This document shows positions 8,687 to 18,135 of a stretch of 64,000 nt of DNA, one piece after another (within the stretch, counting starts at the first letter, position 1; each line of letters starts with the position of its first letter). Under the pieces are notes generated by a model. The model was not told the origin of the DNA and made no database searches. It saw only the letters and a program-made list of their open reading frames with translations. Made by a program: the position numbers and the translations under genes. The DNA lies in the NCBI RefSeq assembly GCF_007097155.1, contig NZ_VJWA01000001.1:1149501-1213500 (forward strand), read 5' to 3'. This DNA comes from Glacieibacterium frigidum. GTDB lineage: Bacteria > Pseudomonadota > Alphaproteobacteria > Sphingomonadales > Sphingomonadaceae.

Positions 8687-9934
8687 GTGACCTATGTCGA
8701 CAGCTGGACGCAGTCAGATCCGCTGCGGCGGCGCCTCAGACGGCTGACCAAGGGCGAACGCCGCGAGGAGGCGATCGACTTCCTGAAGCTGTACCACCAC
8801 GAGCTCGAGCTCCCGCCCGCCGACCTCGAGAAGCGCACGCGCGCGGTGCTGGCGGAGTTGCAGCGCACCGGCAGCTATACCCACACCACCGCCGAGCTGA
8901 GCTTCGGCGCGCGCGTTGCGTGGCGCAACCACGCCAATTGCATCGGGCGGCTGTACTGGAAGTCGCTCGAGGTCAACGACGCCCGCGACGTGACCGACCC
9001 CGATGAAATGGCGCTGCGGGTCATCGCCCACCTCGGCAAGTCGACGACCAGCGGCGCCCGCCGCTCCGCCATCACGATCTTCGGCCCGGCGCGAGACGAC
9101 CGGCCCACGGCCTATTTCGATTGCCACCAGCTCACGCAATATGCGGGCTATCTGCGGGACGACGGGGTGCTCGGCGATCCGCAGAATGTCGAGGCGACGC
9201 GCTCGGCGATCGCGCTGGGCTGGCAGCCACCGGCAACCCCCAGCGCCTTCGACCTGCTGCCGTTCGTCATCCGCGACGCGACCGGGCCGCGGCGGCTGTA
9301 CGAACTGCCCCCGGGAACAGTGCGCGAGGTCGATATCGTGCACCCGACGCTGCCCGGCATCGCGTCTCTCGGGCTGCGCTGGTACACGGTGCCACTCGTC
9401 ACCGACATGATCCTGACCATCGGCGGCATCGATTATCCATGCGCGCCGTTCAACGGATTCTACATGGCGACCGAGATCGCCTCGCGAAACTTCGTGGATC
9501 AGGCGCGGTACAATCTGCTCGACCGCGTCGGCGACGCGATCGGCGTCGACAAGGCCGACCCATACTGGAAGGACCGCGCGCTGACCGAGCTGAACCGCGC
9601 CGTACTGTCCAGCTTCAATGCGGCCGAGGCCGCCATCATCGACCATCATGCGGCGAGCCAGCAGTACATCGACTTCGTCCGGATCGAGCATGCCCTGGGC
9701 CGCGACGTCTCGGGCAACTGGGCGTGGATCGTCCCGCCACAGGCGTCGGCGGCGTGCCCGGTGTTCCATCTGCCGATGACCGACCATCACGACGTGCCCA
9801 ATTTCTACCGCACGCGCGCGATCGACGGCGCGGCACTGCGCTCCGCCAAGCTGACCGAGCAGCGCGGCCGGACGCTACGCCGGGTCGACCGTATCAAGCG
9901 CCGCCTGCGGCACTGGCTACGCACGCGCGGTTGA
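8687..9934 (+). CDS. nos: nitric oxide synthase oxygenase (stand-alone bacterial type)
   Basis: A 415-residue haem-thiolate oxygenase homologous to the oxygenase half of NOS, which oxidises L-arginine to citrulline and NO. Seen: GARVAWRNHANCIGRLYWKSL with the proximal haem cysteine at Cys85; FDLLPFVIRD; HPTLPGIASLGLRWYTVPLV; the substrate site PFNGFYMATEIASRN with the arginine-binding Glu263; and WAWIVPPQASAACPVFH with the pterin-stacking tryptophan region. There is no reductase domain, as in Bacillus and Deinococcus enzymes, so electrons must come from a separate partner. Differences from familiar enzymes: Asn before the haem Cys where Arg is usual, and Phe258 for Trp in the G-W-Y-M motif. 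The GTG start lies 2 bases after the radical SAM gene. Confidence 0.93.
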   Translation: MTYVDSWTQSDPLRRRLRRLTKGERREEAIDFLKLYHHELELPPADLEKRTRAVLAELQRTGSYTHTTAELSFGARVAWRNHANCIGRLYWKSLEVNDARDVTDPDEMALRVIAHLGKSTTSGARRSAITIFGPARDDRPTAYFDCHQLTQYAGYLRDDGVLGDPQNVEATRSAIALGWQPPATPSAFDLLPFVIRDATGPRRLYELPPGTVREVDIVHPTLPGIASLGLRWYTVPLVTDMILTIGGIDYPCAPFNGFYMATEIASRNFVDQARYNLLDRVGDAIGVDKADPYWKDRALTELNRAVLSSFNAAEAAIIDHHAASQQYIDFVRIEHALGRDVSGNWAWIVPPQASAACPVFHLPMTDHHDVPNFYRTRAIDGAALRSAKLTEQRGRTLRRVDRIKRRLRHWLRTRG

Positions 9935-9950
9935 CCGCCGCCCCGGGGGG

Positions 9951-11357
9951 CTAATTGGCAGCTGCTACGGCGAGCAGCGCTGCATCCACCGCTGCTGTCG
10001 CCGAGGCATCGCCCGGCATGTCGTTCGCCAGCGCCGAGAAGACCAGCATCCGCCCGCTTGCCGCGATCATGAATCCCGACAAGGCGTTCGCGGCGTTCAG
10101 CGTTCCGGTCTTGGCGAACAGCTTGCCTTCTAGCGGTGTGCCGCGGAAGCGCCGGGACAGCGTACCGTCGACGCCGGCCACAGGCAGCGTCGCCTGCCAC
10201 GCTGGCCCCCACGTCTGGCCCTGCGTCCAGCGCAGGAAGCGTACCGCGGCGCGCGGGGTCAGGCGGTTGTAGCTCGACATGCCCGAGCCGTCGGCGAAGT
10301 CATACGACCAGCGCTCGACGCCCGCGGTGTCGAGCATGTTGCGCACCGCGCGCTGCCCGTCGGCGACCGAGCCCGTTCCCGCGACTGCGCCGACGCGGCG
10401 CAGCAGCAGTTCGGCGTGGAGGTTCTGGCTGACCTTGTTGATCACCCGCAGATTCTCGGTCAGCGGCGGCGGCGCGAGGCGCGCGAGGACCGGCTGTCGC
10501 GGCAGGCGCGGCGGGGGCGCGGTGTCCCGCGTCGCCGGGTCGTCGAACGCTGCGAGCGGACGGTGCCACGTCCCGACCGTGCCCGTGACGCGCACCCCCA
10601 GCGTCCGCAGCAGGTCGGCGAGCCGCCAAGCCGCCCGGTGCGCGGGGTCGTCGACCGCGACACTCAGCGTCACCGGAGCCTGCCCGGCGGCGATGTGCCC
10701 CGTGACGCGCAACACCGCGCTGCCCGGCACACGTTCGACGCTCAGCCTTGACCCCGTGCCGCCCGTGACGGCGCGATTGACGATGCTGTAATAGCCGTCG
10801 CTCGTCAGCGACGGGGCCGCGCCGGGCCTGCCGGGCGAGACGACGACGGGCACGACATTGTCGTCGATCGTCAGCGCCGAGATCGCCGTGCCGTAGCGGC
10901 CGGGCATGTTGTTCCAGCTCATGCCCTGCGGCCAGCGTTCGTCGGGAAAGGCGCTGTCGTCGCCGATCACGTCGTGGACGACGCGCGTCCGCGCCGCGAC
11001 GACGCGCGCCAGCTCGATCAGGCAGTCGCTCAGGCAGTCGGCGGCGCTCGACAGGCGCGCGTCGCCATGGCCCGCGATGACGACGTCGCGACCCTCCAGC
11101 CGCACCGACGCCCCGGCGCCGCCATCGGCCGCGCTCGTGTCGAGCAGCGCGAAGGCTGCGGCGGTCGTGAACATCTTGGTGTTCGACGCGGGCACGAAGC
11201 GGTCATCGGGCCGGACCGCGACGATCTCCCGGCCCTGGTCGTCGACGACGACGAGGCCGATGCGCGTGCCGGGCCCGGCGCCGGCGAGCGCGCGCTCGAC
11301 CGCCGGGTCGAGGGGGGCGGCAGCGACGAGCAGGAGGGACAGGACCAGACGGATCAT
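9951..11357 (-). CDS. dacB: D-alanyl-D-alanine carboxypeptidase/endopeptidase, PBP4 type
   Basis: A 468-residue periplasmic penicillin-binding protein of the S13 family, trimming or cleaving peptidoglycan cross-links. Seen: a short signal peptide (MIRLVLSLLLVAAAP), catalytic SNTK (Ser58-Lys61), the SQN triad element in INKVSQNLHAELLL, and KTGT near the C-terminus, with a long inserted region between the first two motifs as in PBP4. The ATG at 11357 was chosen because it gives a proper signal peptide; longer frames upstream do not. It is convergent with the NOS gene (16-base gap) and divergent from the TonB receptor. Confidence 0.92.
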   Translation of the reverse strand: MIRLVLSLLLVAAAPLDPAVERALAGAGPGTRIGLVVVDDQGREIVAVRPDDRFVPASNTKMFTTAAAFALLDTSAADGGAGASVRLEGRDVVIAGHGDARLSSAADCLSDCLIELARVVAARTRVVHDVIGDDSAFPDERWPQGMSWNNMPGRYGTAISALTIDDNVVPVVVSPGRPGAAPSLTSDGYYSIVNRAVTGGTGSRLSVERVPGSAVLRVTGHIAAGQAPVTLSVAVDDPAHRAAWRLADLLRTLGVRVTGTVGTWHRPLAAFDDPATRDTAPPPRLPRQPVLARLAPPPLTENLRVINKVSQNLHAELLLRRVGAVAGTGSVADGQRAVRNMLDTAGVERWSYDFADGSGMSSYNRLTPRAAVRFLRWTQGQTWGPAWQATLPVAGVDGTLSRRFRGTPLEGKLFAKTGTLNAANALSGFMIAASGRMLVFSALANDMPGDASATAAVDAALLAVAAAN

Positions 11358-11573
11358 CAAGCCGGGCGACCTAGCATTTATGACACACTCATGCGGCCAT
11401 AAGCGCGTGCAGGCCATAGACAATGCTTTGCGCGCTTGACGCGCACGGGCGACGCCGCGCACCTTTCGATCAGGTTTCGCCGCTCCGATCCGGATGCGGC
11501 GGCAGTCGACAGGGGCGTGGGCAGCAGACCGGCACAAGCCGGCGCGGGCACGGGCACAAACGAGGGTGGGAAG

Positions 11574-14500
11574 ATGAAGTCACTGAAAGTCCGGCCGTAT
11601 TGCGCGCTGCGCACGGCGTCGAGCTGGTCCGCGCTGGCGGTCGTGCTGGGCCTCGCATCGCCCGCCCTCGCGCAGACGGCGGGACCCGCGACGGCGACCG
11701 AAACCCCGGCCGAGGTTGCGGCGGCGAGCGTCGAGGAAGACATCATCGTCACCGGCTCGCGCGTCGCGCGCGACGGCTTCCAGGCGCCGACGCCGCTGAT
11801 GGTGCTGACGCAGGAGGAGATCCAGACCTCCTCGCCGTCGAACAACATCGCCGATTTCGTCAACCAGATGCCGGCGCTCGCGGGCTCGACCCGGCCCGCC
11901 AACTCGCGCCTCAACCTGTCGAGCGGGCAGGCGGGCATCAACGCGCTCAACCTGCGCAACCTGGGCGAGATCCGCACCCTTGTTCTGCTTGACGGGCGGC
12001 GCTCGGTCGGCTCGACGATCACCGGCCTGGTCGACGTCAACACCATCCCCCAGTCGCTGGTGCAGAGCATCGAGGTCGTCACCGGCGGCGCGTCCGCAGC
12101 GTACGGCTCCGACGCGGTCGCGGGCGTCGTCAACTTCGTGCTCGACAAGAAGTATGAGGGGCTGAAGGTCAATGCCGACAGCGGCGTCACCGAGCGCGGC
12201 GACGGCTTCAACTATTCGGCGAGCGTCGCCGGCGGCCTGGCCTTCGGCAGCGACAAGCGCGGTCACATCCTGCTGTCGGGCGAGATCGCGCACCGCGACG
12301 GCATCTTCCAGGTCGATCGCGCCTGGAACGCGACCGGCTACGTCCGCATCCAGAACCCGGCGTACAACGCGACGACCAACTCCAGCGTGCCGCAGTTCCT
12401 GATCCGCCGCCAGGTCGGCGCGGCGAACTCGACCCCCGGCGGCCTGATCACCGGATCGGCCGGTGGCGTCGCCAACCGCCTGCGCGGCACCTATTTCGGG
12501 GTTGGCGGCGCGGTCCAGCAGTACCAGTACGGCGCGCTGACCTTCCCGGCGCCGTCGGGTGCCGCCGCACCGACGCTGACCCAGGGTGGCGACTGGCAGG
12601 TCAACGACTCCGGCCGCCGCATCGGCCTCGATCCCGAGGACGACCGCTACGGCTTCTTCGGCCGGCTGAGCTATGAAGTCGGCGCGAATACCGAGCTGTT
12701 CGCCGAGGCGTCGTACAACCGGCAGAAGATCTTCTTCAACGCCGGCCCGAACCTCGCGACCGGCGTCTCGCTGTCGGCGACCGGCTGCGGCACGGCGGCG
12801 ACGGCGGCTGCGGCGCCGACGACCTGCAACGCCTTCCTGTACAACGCCCTCGGGCCGGCGGCGCTGACCGGCATCACCAGCGTGACGATCGCCTCGACGG
12901 CGGCCGACCTGCCGTTCCGCGGCGTCGCCAACAAGCGCGAGGTGCAGCGCTACACGCTGGGTGCCAAGGGCAGCTTCGAGCTGTTCGGCAAGGACGCGCT
13001 GTGGGACCTCTACGGCCAGTACGGCCGCGCCGACCTGCGCGAGGGCCTTCAGGACATCATGAACATCGGCCGCATGGCCAATGCGACCGCCGCGGTCTTC
13101 GCGCCCGCCGGCAACACTGGAGGGTATGCGACGGGGTCGATCCAGTGCGCGATCAACGTCGATGCCAGCGCGGCGAACGACGACCGCGCCTGCGTACCGC
13201 TCAATCGCCTCGGCATCGGCGTCGCGAACCCCGCGGCGATCGCCTATGTGCTCGGCAATCCCTACCGCGACGAGACGGTCGAGCAGTACAACGCCGCCGT
13301 GAACCTCGCGCTGACCCCGTTCGCCACCTGGGCGGGCGACGTCAGCGTCGCGGTCGGCGCGGAGTATCGCAAGGAGCAGATCAGGGGCTTCGTCCCCGAC
13401 GAGTTCCAGCCGCTCGCCACGCTCGACGCCAACGGCCGCCCGACGACTACGAACCGCTGGTCGGTCGGCAACTATCTGCCGACGAACGGCAGCTACAATG
13501 TCAAGGAAGCCTATGTCGAGGTGGTCGTGCCGCTGGGCCTGGGCATCGAGTTCAACGGCGCGGCGCGTGCGACCGACTATTCGACCGCGGGCTATGTCAC
13601 GACGTGGAAGGCCGGTGCGACCTGGCAGCCGATCAAGGACGTTCGTTTCCGGGTTACGCGCTCGCGCGACATCCGGGCGCCCAACCTGAACGAGCTGTTC
13701 GCCGCCGGTTCCGCCAACAGCGATTCGGTGCGCAACCCGGCCTTCACCAACGACGGCCTGAACGGCCCGGCGACCTTCGGCTATTCGGCGAACGTCACCG
13801 GCAATCTTGCCCTGAAGGCAGAGAAGTCGGACACCTGGAACGCCGGCGTCGTCGTCGCGCCGAGCTTCATCCCGGGCTTCAACCTGTCGGTCGATTATTT
13901 CCGGATCAACCTGAAGGACGCGATCAGCACCTTCAGCGCGCAGGACATCATCGACCTGTGCTTCCGCGGGCAGCAGCAGTTCTGCGACGCCTACACCACC
14001 GATCCGTCGCGCTCGATCCCCGGCCAGCCCTATCTGCTGTTCCGCAGCCAGCCGTTCAACGCCGCCAGCCAGCTGGTGCGCGGGGTCGACATCGACGCCA
14101 GCTACCGCCTGCCGCTCGACGCGATCTTCGACAAGGCGCCGGGGACGGTGACGCTGCGCGGCGTCGCGACGCGGTACATCGACAATCTGTTCAACAGCGG
14201 CGTGCCCGGCGCCGTGGTCGTCAACTCGGTCGGGGCGAACGGCGGCCAGGCGAGCACGCCGAAGTGGATCTACCGCTTCAGCGCGACCTATGACACGCCG
14301 ACCTTCTCGGTCACCGGCGTCGGTCGCGGCGTCAGCGCGGGCAAGTATGTCGCGAACGGCATCGAGTGCCAGACCAACTGCCCGGTCTCGACGACGCTGT
14401 TCCCGACTTATGAAGAGAACCGCGTGAAGGGCCTGTTCTACGCCGACCTCAACATCACGGCGAAGGTCGAGATGGGCGGCCGGGACGCGCAGTTGTTCGT

Positions 14501-14627
14501 GAACGTGACCAACCTGTTCGATGCCGACCCGCTGCTGGTGCCGGAGACGGGTCTGGCCGCGAACAGCACCTACTCGGACCTGCTGGGCCGGCAGTTCCGC
14601 GTCGGGGTCAGGGTCGCGCTGCGATAG
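11574..14627 (+). CDS. TonB-dependent outer-membrane receptor
   Basis: A 1017-residue outer-membrane transporter. Seen: a signal peptide ending ASPALAQT, a TonB-box-like EEDIIVTGSRV, a plug domain (LRNLGEIRTLVLLDGRRSV, VVTGGASAAYGSDAVAGVVN), then a long beta-barrel ending VRVALR with the expected aromatic/arginine-type C-terminal strand. The architecture resembles sphingomonad receptors of the oar-free, carbohydrate or peptide-linked type, but substrate cannot be read from sequence. The ATG at 11574 follows GTGGGAAG and starts the signal peptide; earlier in-frame starts do not. No FecR or sigma factor is adjacent. Confidence 0.93.
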   Translation: MKSLKVRPYCALRTASSWSALAVVLGLASPALAQTAGPATATETPAEVAAASVEEDIIVTGSRVARDGFQAPTPLMVLTQEEIQTSSPSNNIADFVNQMPALAGSTRPANSRLNLSSGQAGINALNLRNLGEIRTLVLLDGRRSVGSTITGLVDVNTIPQSLVQSIEVVTGGASAAYGSDAVAGVVNFVLDKKYEGLKVNADSGVTERGDGFNYSASVAGGLAFGSDKRGHILLSGEIAHRDGIFQVDRAWNATGYVRIQNPAYNATTNSSVPQFLIRRQVGAANSTPGGLITGSAGGVANRLRGTYFGVGGAVQQYQYGALTFPAPSGAAAPTLTQGGDWQVNDSGRRIGLDPEDDRYGFFGRLSYEVGANTELFAEASYNRQKIFFNAGPNLATGVSLSATGCGTAATAAAAPTTCNAFLYNALGPAALTGITSVTIASTAADLPFRGVANKREVQRYTLGAKGSFELFGKDALWDLYGQYGRADLREGLQDIMNIGRMANATAAVFAPAGNTGGYATGSIQCAINVDASAANDDRACVPLNRLGIGVANPAAIAYVLGNPYRDETVEQYNAAVNLALTPFATWAGDVSVAVGAEYRKEQIRGFVPDEFQPLATLDANGRPTTTNRWSVGNYLPTNGSYNVKEAYVEVVVPLGLGIEFNGAARATDYSTAGYVTTWKAGATWQPIKDVRFRVTRSRDIRAPNLNELFAAGSANSDSVRNPAFTNDGLNGPATFGYSANVTGNLALKAEKSDTWNAGVVVAPSFIPGFNLSVDYFRINLKDAISTFSAQDIIDLCFRGQQQFCDAYTTDPSRSIPGQPYLLFRSQPFNAASQLVRGVDIDASYRLPLDAIFDKAPGTVTLRGVATRYIDNLFNSGVPGAVVVNSVGANGGQASTPKWIYRFSATYDTPTFSVTGVGRGVSAGKYVANGIECQTNCPVSTTLFPTYEENRVKGLFYADLNITAKVEMGGRDAQLFVNVTNLFDADPLLVPETGLAANSTYSDLLGRQFRVGVRVALR

Positions 14628-14631
14628 GGGT

Positions 14632-15810
14632 TTAGTGCGACCGCGTCAGCGCCTTCATGGCGCGGTCCAGCCCTTCGAGCGACAGCGGGTACATGCGGTC
14701 TTCCATGACCGTCTTGATCATCTGGATCGACTGGCTGTGCCCCCAGCTCTTCTCGGGGATGGGGTTCAGCCACGCGGCGGCGTGATAGACGTCGAGCATG
14801 CGGCGCATCCAGACGTCGCCCGCTTCCTCGTTCCAATGCTCGACCGAGCCGCCGGGATAGTTGATCTCGTACGGGCTCATCGACGCGTCGCCGACGAACA
14901 CCAGCTTGTAATCGTGCGGAAACTTGTGGAGCAGGTCCATCGTCGGCGTGCGCTCCGACCAGCGCCGCTTGTTGTCCTGCCACAGCGCCTCGTACGGGCA
15001 GTTGTGGAAGTAGAAGAATTCCAGATGCTTGAATTCGCTGCGGGCGGCTGAGAACAGCTCCTCGCAAACCTTGATGTGTGGGTCCATCGACCCGCCGACG
15101 TCGAGCATCAGCAGCAGCTTGACCGCATTGTGCCGCTCGGGGCGCATGACGATGTCGAGGTAGGCCTTCTTCGCCGTGCCGCTGACGGTGGCGTCGAGAT
15201 CGAGCTCGTCAGCCGCGCCGTCGCGCGCGAACTTGCGCAGGCGGCGCAGCGCGACCTTGATGTTGCGCGTGCCGAGTTCGACGGAGCTGTCGAGGTTCTT
15301 GAACTCGCGCTTGTCCCAGACCTTTACCGCCGACCCCTTGCGCCCCTCGGCCTGGCCGATGCGCACGCCTTCGGGATGCGAGCCGTACGCGCCGAACGGC
15401 GACTTTCCGCCCGTGCCGATCCACTTGTTGCCGCCCTGGTGCCGCTCCTTCTGCTCCTCGAGCCGCTGTTTGAGCGTCTCCATGAGCTTGTCCCAGCCAA
15501 GCTTCTGCAACTCGGCCATTTCCTCCGGGCTCAGGTTGAGTTCGGCGATGCGCTTGAGCCACTCCTCGGGGATCTCCGCGGTACCCAGCTCGACCGTCGG
15601 CTCGATACCATTGAACACCTTGGAAAAGACTTGGTCGAACCGGTCGAGCAGGCCCTCGTCCTTCACGTAGGTCGCGCGCGCTAGATAGTAGAAATCCTCG
15701 ATATTCCGGTCGATCACATCGGCCTGCAGCGCCGCGAGCAGCGTCAGATGCTCCTTGGTCGACGCAGGAATCTTGGCGGCGCGGAGTTCGTCGAGGAAGT
15801 TGAGGAACAT
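14632..15810 (-). CDS. CoxE-like VWA-domain protein
   Basis: A 392-residue cytosolic protein with an N-terminal helical half and a C-terminal von Willebrand A domain. The MIDAS motif reads LMLDVGGSMD (Asp237, Ser241), so the first serine of the classic DxSxS is glycine, as in many CoxE-like proteins. VFVGDASMSP carries the later metal ligands. Such proteins usually work with a MoxR-type AAA ATPase as metal-centre insertion chaperones. Here no MoxR gene is adjacent; instead the start codon overlaps the methylmalonyl-CoA mutase stop as TAATG. A role in mutase or cobalamin maturation is an inference from that coupling. Confidence 0.85.
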   Translation of the reverse strand: MFLNFLDELRAAKIPASTKEHLTLLAALQADVIDRNIEDFYYLARATYVKDEGLLDRFDQVFSKVFNGIEPTVELGTAEIPEEWLKRIAELNLSPEEMAELQKLGWDKLMETLKQRLEEQKERHQGGNKWIGTGGKSPFGAYGSHPEGVRIGQAEGRKGSAVKVWDKREFKNLDSSVELGTRNIKVALRRLRKFARDGAADELDLDATVSGTAKKAYLDIVMRPERHNAVKLLLMLDVGGSMDPHIKVCEELFSAARSEFKHLEFFYFHNCPYEALWQDNKRRWSERTPTMDLLHKFPHDYKLVFVGDASMSPYEINYPGGSVEHWNEEAGDVWMRRMLDVYHAAAWLNPIPEKSWGHSQSIQMIKTVMEDRMYPLSLEGLDRAMKALTRSH

Positions 15811-17954
15811 TACTCTGCTGCCTCCGAAAGCGGCTCGGGCGGCATGTTGTGCCCCAGCATCCGCAGCACGTCCGCCGCGCAATCCACGATGTTCGACCCC
15901 GGGCCGTAGATGCCCGACACGCCGGCGGCGCGCAGGAACTCGTAGTCGCCCGCCGGGATGACGCCGCCCGCGAAGACCTTGATGTCGCTGCGGCCCGCGG
16001 CGCGCAGGCGGTCGATGAGTTCGGGGATCAGCGTGCGGTGGCCTGCCGCCAGCGAGGAGCAGCCGATCGCGTCGACCGACGCCACCAGCGCCATTGCCAG
16101 CGTCTCGTCGGGGGTCTGGAACAGCGGGCCCGAGACGACGTCGAAGCCCAGGTCGGCGAAGCCCGACGCCACGACGTTCGCGCCGCGGTCGTGGCCGTCC
16201 TGGCCCATCTTGGCGATCAGGATCTTCGGCTTGTGGCCCAGCCGCGCCTCGACCGACGCGATGCCCTCCTGCACCGCCGCCCAGCGCGGGTCGCCCTTGT
16301 ACGCCTCGCCGTAGATGCCCTTCACCGGCACCGGCGTCGTGCCGTAGCGGCCGAACACGTCCTCCATCGCCGACGAAATCTCGCCGAGGGTGGCGCGGGC
16401 GCGCGCCGCCTCGACTGCCAGCGCGAGCAGGTTGGCCGAGCCCTTCGCACCCTCGCGCAAGGCATCGAGTGCCTCTGTGCACGCCGCCTCGTCGCGCGCC
16501 GCCCGCAGGGCCGCGAGGCGTGCCACCTGGTCGTCACGGACGGCGACGTTGTCGACCATCAGCGTGTCGATCTTGTCTTCCTGCGCCAGGCGGTACTTGT
16601 TGACGCCGACGATCACCGTCTCGCCGCGGTCGACGCGCGACTGGCTGGCGGCGGCGGCCTCCTCGATCATCTGCTTGGGCCACCCGGCGGCGATCGCTTG
16701 AGTCATGCCGCCCTCGGCTTCGACGCGCTCGATCAGCGCCCAGGCGGTCTCGGTGAGTTCGCTGGTCAGCGCCTCGACATAATAGCTGCCGCCCAGCGGA
16801 TCGACGACGTTGGTGACACCGGTTTCCTTGGCCAGGATCAGCTGCGTGTTTCGCGCGATCCGCGCCGAGAACTCGCTCGGGAGCGCGATCGCCTCGTCGA
16901 GCGCGTTGGTGTGGAGCGACTGGGTGCCGCCGAGCACTGCGGCGAGCGCCTCGACAGTTGTCCGGACAACATTGTTGTACGGGTCCTGCTCGGTCAGCGA
17001 CACGCCGCTGGTCTGGCAATGGGTGCGCAGCATCTTCGAGCGCTCGGACTTGGCGCCGAGCTGCGTCATCGCGCGATGCCACAACAGGCGCGCGGCGCGC
17101 AGCTTGGCGACCTCCATGAAGAAGTTCATGCCGATCGCGAAGAAGAAGCTCAGCCGCCCCGCGAAGGCGTCGATGTCGAGCCCCTGCGCCTGCGCGGCGC
17201 GGACGTAATCCATGCCGTCGGCGATGGTGAACGCGAGCTCTTGGACCTGCGTCGCGCCGGCTTCCTGCATGTGATAGCCGCTGATCGAGATCGAGTTGAA
17301 CTTCGGCATCTCGGCGCTGGTGTAGGCGATGATGTCCGCGACGATCCGCATGCTGGGGGCGGGCGGATAGACATAGGTGTTGCGGACCATGAACTCCTTT
17401 AGGATGTCGTTTTGGATGGTCCCGTCGAGCAGCGACCGCGCGACGCCCTGTTCCTCGCCCGCGACGATGAAGAACGCCAGGATCGGGATCACTGCGCCGT
17501 TCATCGTCATGCTGACCGACATCTTGTCGAGCGGGATGCCGTCGAACAGGATCTTCATGTCCTCGACGCTGTCGATCGCGACGCCCGCCTTGCCGACGTC
17601 GCCGGTGACGCGCGGGTGGTCGCTGTCGTAGCCGCGGTGCGTCGCGAGATCGAAGGCGACGCTCAGCCCCTTCTGCCCGGCCGCGAGATTACGGCGATAG
17701 AAGGCGTTGGATGCCGCGGCGGTCGAGAAGCCCGCATACTGGCGGATCGTCCAGGGCTTCCCCGTATACATCGTCGCGCGGACGCCGCGCGTGAACGGCG
17801 CGAGGCCGGGCAGGCCGGGGTCGAGGCTCGCCGTGTCGGCGGCGGTGTAGAGCGGCTTGACCGCGATCCCCTCGGGCGTCGTCCAGTCGCTCAGCGGCCC
17901 CTTGGATTCGCGTTCCGCGAGGGCCTGCCAGTCGGCGAGGAGGGGGATGGACAT
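15810..17954 (-). CDS. scpA: methylmalonyl-CoA mutase, single-chain
   Basis: A 714-residue adenosylcobalamin enzyme that interconverts methylmalonyl-CoA and succinyl-CoA, feeding propionyl units into the TCA cycle. Seen: the N-terminal TIM-barrel substrate domain ([55 protein letters not shown]) and a C-terminal B12 domain with [13 protein letters not shown], whose histidine is the lower axial ligand. The length matches the large catalytic chain. The ATG at 17954 begins MSIPLLADW. The downstream VWA gene overlaps by one base. No epimerase, carboxylase or MeaB chaperone lies nearby. Confidence 0.96.
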   Translation of the reverse strand: MSIPLLADWQALAERESKGPLSDWTTPEGIAVKPLYTAADTASLDPGLPGLAPFTRGVRATMYTGKPWTIRQYAGFSTAAASNAFYRRNLAAGQKGLSVAFDLATHRGYDSDHPRVTGDVGKAGVAIDSVEDMKILFDGIPLDKMSVSMTMNGAVIPILAFFIVAGEEQGVARSLLDGTIQNDILKEFMVRNTYVYPPAPSMRIVADIIAYTSAEMPKFNSISISGYHMQEAGATQVQELAFTIADGMDYVRAAQAQGLDIDAFAGRLSFFFAIGMNFFMEVAKLRAARLLWHRAMTQLGAKSERSKMLRTHCQTSGVSLTEQDPYNNVVRTTVEALAAVLGGTQSLHTNALDEAIALPSEFSARIARNTQLILAKETGVTNVVDPLGGSYYVEALTSELTETAWALIERVEAEGGMTQAIAAGWPKQMIEEAAAASQSRVDRGETVIVGVNKYRLAQEDKIDTLMVDNVAVRDDQVARLAALRAARDEAACTEALDALREGAKGSANLLALAVEAARARATLGEISSAMEDVFGRYGTTPVPVKGIYGEAYKGDPRWAAVQEGIASVEARLGHKPKILIAKMGQDGHDRGANVVASGFADLGFDVVSGPLFQTPDETLAMALVASVDAIGCSSLAAGHRTLIPELIDRLRAAGRSDIKVFAGGVIPAGDYEFLRAAGVSGIYGPGSNIVDCAADVLRMLGHNMPPEPLSEAAE

Positions 17955-18081
17955 TATTGCTGCTCCGTTCCCCACCGGGATGACGCGGGGCAGGGCAGTG
18001 CGTCAAGTGCGGGCGCGCGTTGCAGCGGTCTGAGGGAGGCGCAGAGGAACGGCCTGCACTGCCAGCACGTGCGGCTGAACG

Positions 18082-18112
18082 AAAAAGGGGCGCCGTGTTG
18101 CCACGGCGCCCC
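18082..18112 (-). terminator. rho-independent terminator of the PEPxxWA-CTERM gene
   Basis: An 11-bp perfect hairpin, GGGGCGCCGTG with loop of 4 at 18087-18112, followed on the minus strand by five T residues (the A run at 18082-18086). It lies 24 bases beyond the stop of the gene ending at 18136 and upstream of the mutase operon. Confidence 0.85.
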
Positions 18113-18135
18113 CCAATTTCAGATGACGTCGAACG

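Noticed and set aside
13001-14293. A 430-codon frame inside the TonB receptor
   Set aside because: Out-of-frame shadow; the barrel translation is continuous in the other frame.
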